Shown in pieces: positions 1 through 5,176 of a DNA stretch of 5,176 nucleotides. Below the pieces are notes generated by a model, which saw nothing but the letters and a program-made list of their open reading frames with translations, searched no databases and was not told where the DNA came from. The stretch covers positions 1 through 5,176 of the forward strand of contig JAUQQI010000271.1 of assembly GCA_030549955.1 (NCBI GenBank), written 5' to 3'. Both the position numbers and the translations under genes were made by a program. The DNA comes from Chloroflexota bacterium. GTDB taxonomy: Bacteria; Chloroflexota; Dehalococcoidia; JAUQQI01. How positions within the stretch are numbered: the stretch's first letter is position 1; every line of letters begins with the position of its first letter.

Positions 1-1450
<1,450 letters not shown>

Positions 1451-1478
1451 CTATCGCCATTCAGGGCCGTTTTTTGAA

Positions 1479-1508
1479 ATTATACCACTTCGGCGGTCAA
1501 TTCTTTAA
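1479..1508 (-). promoter_or_regulatory. Candidate promoter for guaB
   Basis: The minus strand carries a perfect TATAAT at 1479-1484, overlapping the TAA stop codon of the nuclease gene (1480-1482). A weak -35-like TTAAAG lies at 1503-1508 with an 18-base spacer (3 of 6 consensus matches). Transcription would start near 1472 and give guaB a leader of about 64 bases. The box is one of few AT-rich spots in the area, which supports it; the poor -35 weakens it. guaB may also be read through from glyS. Confidence 0.4.
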
Positions 1509-2793
1509 GAAGCTGCCGGGCGAGGCTGAGCAACCGGTTTTGCCGCTCGGCCGGTACGTTCTGCCTGGAAAGGTAAAATTCCAGGGCCCGGATCGGGTCA
1601 AGCTCGTGGTAGACCAGCTCCACCTCGCACTTGGGACACCGCCGGTCGGCCGCGTCGGCCAGCTGGTATTCCTGGCCGCAGTTCGGACAGGTGAGCAACG
1701 TAAGGGGTGGCCGGGGTCGGCCAACCAGAATCCGGCTGATAACCTCGTAGCGGGCTGGCCTCAGGGCCCGGCGGATCGCGCCGACGTCGAGCAGGGGCTG
1801 AAGTTCATGGGGGATTGTGATTCTCAGGCGGACGACCGCATCGGCGATGGGGTAGCCTTCAATGGCCTCGAGGACCTCCTCGGTTGGGCGGTCGGACCGG
1901 ATGTTAACGTCGATGGTGAGAAACCGGCGGGCCGGCACCGGCCGGAACTGGAACCGGGCGGCCCACCTGCCGCCTTCGTCCCGGTCAATTTCGACCACAA
2001 CAAAGCCCTTATCCTCCCGCTCTTCCGAGAAGTCAACCCGCTCGAGGCTTCCGGCGTAGACCATCGGCGGGCTTGCCCTGCGAATAACCTGGTGCCGGTG
2101 GACGTGCCCGAGGGCAACGTAGCAGAACTCCGGGCGGGCAAGGTCGCTCTGGGCCCAGGTGTACTCGTCCCCGAGCATCAGGCTTTGCTCGCTCCCATGC
2201 TCGGCCCCGGCGACAACCCCGTGGACGGCAAGGAGTGCCGGCCATTCGGGGTCGATGCCCGCGCTGGCTTCATCGAGTCGGCTGAGGGCCCAGTCGAGGA
2301 GGGCCCGGTTGACCTCCTCCAGCGACTTATCCCGGAGGTCTTCCCGTCCGAAAATCCGGTGGCGGGAAAGCCAGGGCACGGCAACGACCTGGATCGGGCC
2401 CGACCTGGTCTCGACCCGGTAAAGGCCCAGCCGGTTGCCGACGTAGACCCCCGGCAGGGCGAGCGTGTGGAAGATGTCAAGGGTGGTGGCCCGGCCGCTG
2501 GCGTGGGGCACGTCATGGTTGCCGACCAGAAGGAATATGGGGATGTTCGCCTCGCGCAGGCGGACGACCCGGCGGGCAAACTCCCGCTGGAGGGTTGGGG
2601 ACGGGTCCCGGTTTTTGTAGGCGTCCCCGGTAAAAAGGACCAGGTCGACCTGCTGGGTGAGGGCGTAGTCAATGACGTGGTCGAAAGCCCTGAGAAAATC
2701 GCCAACCCGGGTTGAAAGGCCCGTTGCCGGGTCAAGGCGGCCGTAATTTTCAACCCCGAGGTGGAGGTCCGAAAAGTGGACGACCCGGAACAC
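1480..2793 (-). CDS. sbcD: SbcD/Mre11-type DNA exonuclease subunit with C-terminal zinc-ribbon-like segment
   Basis: This is a calcineurin-fold, Mn-dependent nuclease of the Mre11/SbcD family, which normally works with an SbcC/Rad50 ATPase on DNA ends and hairpins. It has 437 residues, within the family range. The metal-site motifs are all present: D9 and H11 in FSDLHLG, D57 in FTGDAY, N92-H93-D94 in VGNHDVPH, H191 in AVHGVVAG, and H230 and H232 in ALGHVHRH. A capping-type domain follows at about 275-360. Residues 369-389 hold CPNC...CPKC (C369, C372, C386, C389), a zinc-ribbon-like knuckle. A helical tail at about 397-432 sits where Rad50/SbcC-binding helices lie in this family. The start is GTG at 2793, which puts the DLHLG motif at the normal distance from the N-terminus. 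It begins 6 bp after the glyS stop with only a weak AGGG upstream, suggesting translational coupling. No sbcC gene lies in the window. The family call is firm; the exact role is inferred. Confidence 0.92.
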   Translation of the reverse strand: MFRVVHFSDLHLGVENYGRLDPATGLSTRVGDFLRAFDHVIDYALTQQVDLVLFTGDAYKNRDPSPTLQREFARRVVRLREANIPIFLLVGNHDVPHASGRATTLDIFHTLALPGVYVGNRLGLYRVETRSGPIQVVAVPWLSRHRIFGREDLRDKSLEEVNRALLDWALSRLDEASAGIDPEWPALLAVHGVVAGAEHGSEQSLMLGDEYTWAQSDLARPEFCYVALGHVHRHQVIRRASPPMVYAGSLERVDFSEEREDKGFVVVEIDRDEGGRWAARFQFRPVPARRFLTIDVNIRSDRPTEEVLEAIEGYPIADAVVRLRITIPHELQPLLDVGAIRRALRPARYEVISRILVGRPRPPLTLLTCPNCGQEYQLADAADRRCPKCEVELVYHELDPIRALEFYLSRQNVPAERQNRLLSLARQLLKELTAEVV

Positions 2794-2799
2794 GGCGCC

Positions 2800-4104
2800 C
2801 TAGTCGGTGCCGAGCCTTTCGGCCAGGGCCGCCGGCAGTTCGGGAATCGGCACCCGGACCTGGGCCATCGTATCGCGGTCGCGGATGGTGACGGCGTTGT
2901 CTTCGAGGGTCTGGAAGTCGACCGTCACGCAGTAGGGGGTACCGACCTCATCCTGCCGCCGGTAACGCCGCCCGATGGACTGGGTTTCGTCGTAGTCAAC
3001 GACCCAGTGCTTCCGAAGCTGTCGGTGTATCTCTTTCGCAACCCGGATCAGCGGCTCCCGCTTGCTCAGGGGCAGAACCGCCACCTTGATGGGGGCAATG
3101 GCCGGGTGGAACCTGAGAACGACCCGGATCCCCTCCTTGTCCGGCTCCTCAGCGTAGGCGTCCAGGATGAAGGCGAGGGTAACCCGGTCCACCCCGGCCG
3201 ACGGCTCGATGACGTAGGGGGTGATATGCTGGCCGCTCTCCTCGTCGTAATAGGTGAGGTCCTTGCCGCTGAACTGGGAGTGGCGGCGCAGGTCGTAATC
3301 GGTGCGGTTCGCAATCCCTTCCAGTTCACTCCAGCCCCAGGGGAACCGGTATTCGACCTCGACGGTCGCCTTCGAGTAATGGGCCAGTTCCTCCGGCTCC
3401 AGAGTCCGGAGCCGGAGGTTTTCGGCCTTGAGGCCGTACCGGAGGTACCAGTTCAGCCGCTCCTGGGCCCAGTAGCGGTGGTATTCCTCGTCCGTTCCGG
3501 GTTTGACGAAGTATTCGAGCTCCATCTGTTCAAATTCCCGGTCCCGGAAGATGAAGTTTCCGGTCGTTATCTCGTTGCGAAACGCCTTCCCGATCTGGGC
3601 GATACCAAAGGGGAGTTTGCGCCGGGTGGTATTGAGGACGTTGAGAAAGTTTACGAAAATGCCCTGGGCGGTCTCGGGCCGCAGGTAGACGATGGCCGCC
3701 TCTTCTTCAACCGGGCCGAAGTAGGTCTTGAACATCGTGTTGAACATCCGGGGTTCGGTGAACTCCCGGCCGCCGCATTCGGGACAGGCATCCCCAACCT
3801 CGTCAGCCCGGAACCGGAGGTGGCACTGCTTGCACTCGACCAGGGCATCAGCAAAGGTGTCAACGTGGCCCGACGCCTTGAGAACCATCGGGTGGGTCAG
3901 GATGGCTGAATCGAGGCCCTCGACGTCGTCCCGCTCCTGAACCATTGCCTTCCACCAGGCGGTTTTAATGTTATTTTTAAGCAGGACGCCCAGGGGGCCG
4001 TAGTCCCAGACGCCGCTCAGGCCGCCGTAGATTTCGGCGCTGGGGAAGACAAACCCCCGCCGCTTCGCGAGGGATACAACTTTATCCATTAAGTCGGCAA
4101 CCAT
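2800..4104 (-). CDS. glyS: Glycyl-tRNA synthetase, single-chain (alpha2) type
   Basis: This class II enzyme charges tRNA-Gly with glycine in the cytosol. From the ATG at 4104 it has 434 residues, slightly shorter than common bacterial homologues of about 450-500. The N-terminal signature [19 protein letters not shown] (11-29) is followed by [13 protein letters not shown]. Paired cysteines CKQC (91-94) and CPEC (107-110) probably bind zinc. Next come [10 protein letters not shown] (141-150) and motif 2, with FRNE at 175-178 and R187. Motif 3 is GVDRVTLAF (304-312). The anticodon-binding domain spans about 330-430, starting [16 protein letters not shown] longer in-frame reading back to 4269 is open, but it has no family resemblance, starts upstream of the likely promoter and has no ribosome site. 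A second ATG at 4089 also fits the family but lacks a Shine-Dalgarno site. The TAG stop lies in frame with, and 6 bp before, the nuclease start. No T-box leader is visible. Confidence 0.96.
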   Translation of the reverse strand: MVADLMDKVVSLAKRRGFVFPSAEIYGGLSGVWDYGPLGVLLKNNIKTAWWKAMVQERDDVEGLDSAILTHPMVLKASGHVDTFADALVECKQCHLRFRADEVGDACPECGGREFTEPRMFNTMFKTYFGPVEEEAAIVYLRPETAQGIFVNFLNVLNTTRRKLPFGIAQIGKAFRNEITTGNFIFRDREFEQMELEYFVKPGTDEEYHRYWAQERLNWYLRYGLKAENLRLRTLEPEELAHYSKATVEVEYRFPWGWSELEGIANRTDYDLRRHSQFSGKDLTYYDEESGQHITPYVIEPSAGVDRVTLAFILDAYAEEPDKEGIRVVLRFHPAIAPIKVAVLPLSKREPLIRVAKEIHRQLRKHWVVDYDETQSIGRRYRRQDEVGTPYCVTVDFQTLEDNAVTIRDRDTMAQVRVPIPELPAALAERLGTD

Positions 4105-4111
4105 CGAATGG

Positions 4112-4115
4112 TCCT
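4112..4115 (-). promoter_or_regulatory. Shine-Dalgarno site deciding the glyS start
   Basis: On the minus strand AGGA, within GCAGGAC, ends 7 bases before the ATG at 4104. It is modest, but it is the only such site near the candidate starts. The ATG at 4089 and the upstream extension have none. Confidence 0.6.
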
Positions 4116-4149
4116 GCTTTCCGGAAGGTTGCGCTGGCTGAACGGGCAA

Positions 4150-4178
4150 TTGACAGGTGTCTGCCGGTATTATATCAT
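4150..4178 (+). promoter_or_regulatory. Sigma-70-type promoter for the M24 peptidase gene
   Basis: A perfect -35 TTGACA at 4150-4155 and a -10 TATCAT at 4173-4178 (5 of 6 matches) are separated by the optimal 17 bases. Transcription would start near 4185, giving a leader of about 165 bases before the TTG start at 4352. The element sits in the only AT-rich patch of the divergent region. Its -10 overlaps the -10 of the opposite-strand glyS promoter. Confidence 0.7.
4169..4177 (-). promoter_or_regulatory. Extended -10 promoter for glyS
   Basis: Read on the minus strand, TGATATAAT is a perfect extended -10 (TGn followed by TATAAT). No good -35 lies 16-18 bases upstream, which is acceptable for extended -10 promoters. 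Transcription would start near 4162 and leave a leader of about 58 bases before the ATG at 4104. That is too short for a T-box riboswitch, the usual glyS control in many Firmicutes. Confidence 0.6.
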
Positions 4179-4256
4179 CCCATCGAGAGTCCTTTCGCCG
4201 GGCCTTCGGGAGTACCGCTTGGGACGAATTTACCTGGTCTAAACCGTATCTCGGAC

Positions 4257-4274
4257 CGGCGGGCCACACCGCCG
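4257..4274 (+). repeat. 6-bp inverted repeat in the leader (CGGCGG / CCGCCG)
   Basis: The arms at 4257-4262 and 4269-4274 are perfectly complementary around a 6-base loop, GCCACA. No U-tract follows, so it is a possible mRNA hairpin or protein site but not a terminator. Confidence 0.4.
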
Positions 4275-4309
4275 ACCCGCAGGCGTGCCCTGAGGCTGGC
4301 CGAGTGCCG

Positions 4310-4346
4310 AGCTCCGTTCCCGGAAATCCAACCTGAGCCCGGAGCT
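4310..4346 (+). promoter_or_regulatory. Possible hairpin covering the M24 gene ribosome-binding site
   Basis: AGCTCCG at 4310-4316 is perfectly complementary to CGGAGCT at 4340-4346, giving a 7-bp stem (8 with a flanking G-U pair) and a 23-base loop. The 3' arm contains GGAG (4341-4344), the Shine-Dalgarno site that ends 7 bases before the TTG start. A competing smaller pairing, TCCG (4313-4316) with CGGA (4321-4324), would free that site. Whether this regulates translation is inference. Confidence 0.3.
4341..4344 (+). promoter_or_regulatory. Shine-Dalgarno site deciding the TTG start of the M24 gene
   Basis: GGAG ends 7 bases before TTG at 4352. An in-frame TGA at 4334-4336 rules out any earlier start, and the next in-frame ATG falls deep inside the N-terminal domain. 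TTG at 4352 is therefore the best start; CTG at 4349 is the only nearby alternative. Confidence 0.7.
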
Positions 4347-4351
4347 TTCTG

Positions 4352-5176
4352 TTGGACCCGCAGGTTATCGGCAGGATAAGGGCTTATTTATCCGAAAAGG
4401 GCCTGGCCGGCTGGCTGGTCTACGACTTCCGGGGACTCAATCCGGTCTTCGCGGAGCTGGTTGGCCGCACAAGTGGGACGCGGCGGGCCTTTCTTGTCTT
4501 CAGAGCGGACGGCGACCCGGTCCTGGTGGTCCACCAGGTCGATGCGGGCGGCTTCGCCGGCCTCGAGCGGCGGGTCTACCGGAACCGAACTGAGCTGGCC
4601 GACCGGCTCTGTGACCTCTTCCCTGATGGTCGGCGGGTTCTGATGGAGTATTCGCCGGGCGGGGCCCTGCCCATCATGTCGTACGTCGACGCCGGGACGT
4701 TTGAGCTACTGGGCGCCCTCGGGTTTGAGGTCGAGTCTTCGGCTGACCTTTACCAGCAGGTCTTTGCCTGCTGGACCGGGGAGGACCTTGCTGCCCACCT
4801 GGCGGCCGCCGGGGAGCTCGGTCGGATTGTGGGCGAGGCCTTTGGGTTCATTGGCGAGAATCTCGGTCAGGTTACCGAGGGCCAGGTCGTCGAGTTCATC
4901 CGGGGGCGGTTTGCGGCGGCCGGCCTCGAGTCGGACTCCGGTCCGAACGTTTCGGTTAATGCCCACTCGGCCGACCCCCATTACGAGCCGCCGGCCGGGT
5001 CCGGGGCGCTGATATCGGCCGGAGACTGGGTGCTCATTGACCTGTGGGCCCGCCGGCCCGGCGGGATTTACGCCGACATCACCTGGGTTGGGTACGCCGG
5101 CCGCCAGGTTCCAGCCCGGTATCAGGAGGCCTTCGACGTGGTTCGGGCGGCCCGGGACCAGGCGTTGAGTTTTATC
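4352..5176 (+). CDS. M24-family metallopeptidase, Xaa-Pro dipeptidase/aminopeptidase-like (3' end cut by window edge)
   Basis: This is a pita-bread-fold, two-metal peptidase of the prolidase/aminopeptidase P/creatinase group, probably cytosolic (no signal peptide or membrane segment). The first 275 codons are present; relatives are usually about 370-400 residues, so about a quarter is missing. Residues 1-135 resemble the creatinase-type N-terminal domain ([32 protein letters not shown]). The catalytic domain begins near 145. [12 protein letters not shown] (203-214) carries candidate active-site histidines H205 and H210. [22 protein letters not shown] (split here as 227-237 and 238-248) carries the first metal ligands, D230 and D242. 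The later His and two Glu ligands lie outside the window, so activity cannot be confirmed. The ligand spacing of 12 and the DITW in place of DxTR suggest a particular M24 subfamily. Substrate is unknown. The gene starts with TTG, diverges from glyS, and has its own promoter and long leader. Confidence 0.9.
   Translation, partial: MDPQVIGRIRAYLSEKGLAGWLVYDFRGLNPVFAELVGRTSGTRRAFLVFRADGDPVLVVHQVDAGGFAGLERRVYRNRTELADRLCDLFPDGRRVLMEYSPGGALPIMSYVDAGTFELLGALGFEVESSADLYQQVFACWTGEDLAAHLAAAGELGRIVGEAFGFIGENLGQVTEGQVVEFIRGRFAAAGLESDSGPNVSVNAHSADPHYEPPAGSGALISAGDWVLIDLWARRPGGIYADITWVGYAGRQVPARYQEAFDVVRAARDQALSFI

Larger units (their letters stand above)
4185..4351 (+). promoter_or_regulatory. Untranslated leader of the M24 peptidase gene, with inverted repeats
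   Basis: This roughly 165-base stretch follows the rightward promoter and contains no convincing gene on either strand. It holds an exact inverted repeat at 4257-4274 (CGGCGG, 6-base loop, CCGCCG), and a second pairing, 4310-4316 with 4340-4346, that includes the ribosome-binding site. A short direct repeat, CCGAGtgCCGAG, sits near 4300-4311. I do not recognise a known riboswitch class, and there is no T-run to make an intrinsic terminator. In GC-rich DNA such stems can arise by chance. Confidence 0.35.

Noticed and set aside
1474..2715. A 413-codon open frame on the plus strand opposite the nuclease gene
   Set aside because: It lies wholly antisense to a well-supported nuclease with all its motifs. 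Its translation is Pro/Gly/Val/Asp-rich with no recognisable domain, as expected for the complementary frame of a GC-rich gene.
2761..3909. A 382-codon open frame on the plus strand opposite glyS
   Set aside because: It is antisense to the clearly identified glycyl-tRNA synthetase, lacks a recognisable family, and has the low-complexity composition of a GC-driven shadow frame.
4119..4126. The perfect palindrome TTCCGGAA in the glyS leader
   Set aside because: It is only 8 bp and has no second copy or spacing that would suggest an operator. Chance occurrence is likely.
4105..4260. A T-box riboswitch in front of glyS
   Set aside because: No conserved T-box sequence, antiterminator or terminator stem with T-run is visible on the minus strand, and the predicted leader is only about 58 bases.
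4105..4269. An N-terminal extension of GlyRS by 55 residues from an ATG at 4269
   Set aside because: The extension has no family resemblance, no ribosome site, and would begin upstream of the predicted glyS transcription start near 4162. The ATG at 4104 matches the family start better.
4257..4274. An intrinsic terminator formed by the CGGCGG/CCGCCG repeat
   Set aside because: No T-run follows on either strand, so it does not fit an intrinsic terminator.
4461..5012. Short alternative open frames within the M24 gene on both strands
   Set aside because: They overlap the uninterrupted M24 reading frame with its metal-site motifs, and their Ser/Arg-rich translations are typical out-of-frame products.

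Overview
This is a GC-rich (by eye a little over 60 %) bacterial window with compact, housekeeping-type gene content. Three genes lie on the minus strand in the order glyS, a SbcD/Mre11-type nuclease gene, then guaB. A fourth gene, for an M24-family metallopeptidase, diverges on the plus strand. CGG is strongly favoured for arginine. Two of the four starts are not ATG (GTG for the nuclease, TTG for the peptidase). The glycyl-tRNA synthetase is the single-chain (alpha2) type found in Chloroflexota, Deinococcus-Thermus, Actinobacteria and some Firmicutes, not the alpha2beta2 type of E. coli. This fits a GC-rich free-living bacterium, perhaps a Chloroflexota-like or deep Firmicutes-like lineage. 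The lineage is inference only; the window has no taxonomic marker such as rRNA.

Layout. Positions 1-1408 (minus) hold nearly all of guaB (IMP dehydrogenase), cut by the window edge near its C-terminus. Positions 1409-1479 are a short spacer with the guaB Shine-Dalgarno site and a small hairpin. A TATAAT box overlaps the stop codon of the upstream gene. Positions 1480-2793 (minus) hold a 437-residue Mre11/SbcD nuclease with an added CxxC-CxxC zinc-ribbon-like segment near its C-terminus. Six bases upstream, in the same reading frame, glyS ends (2800-4104, minus). Positions 4105-4351 are the divergent control region. In it an extended -10 for glyS and a TTGACA/TATCAT promoter for the rightward gene share the same few base pairs. 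Positions 4352-5176 (plus) hold the first 275 codons of an Xaa-Pro-peptidase-like M24 gene, which runs off the right edge.

How they fit together. glyS and the nuclease gene look like one transcription unit with translational coupling (6-bp gap, no clear Shine-Dalgarno site for the second gene). guaB could be read through from them and probably also has its own promoter. The products serve tRNA charging, DNA-end processing, guanine nucleotide synthesis and peptide turnover. They do not form an obvious single pathway. I see no mobile element, CRISPR array, tRNA or rRNA gene, and no clear new multi-gene system. The points worth a second look are the shared -10 region, the zinc-ribbon-bearing nuclease without an adjacent SbcC/Rad50 gene, the in-frame glyS/nuclease junction, and the structured leader and TTG start of the peptidase gene.
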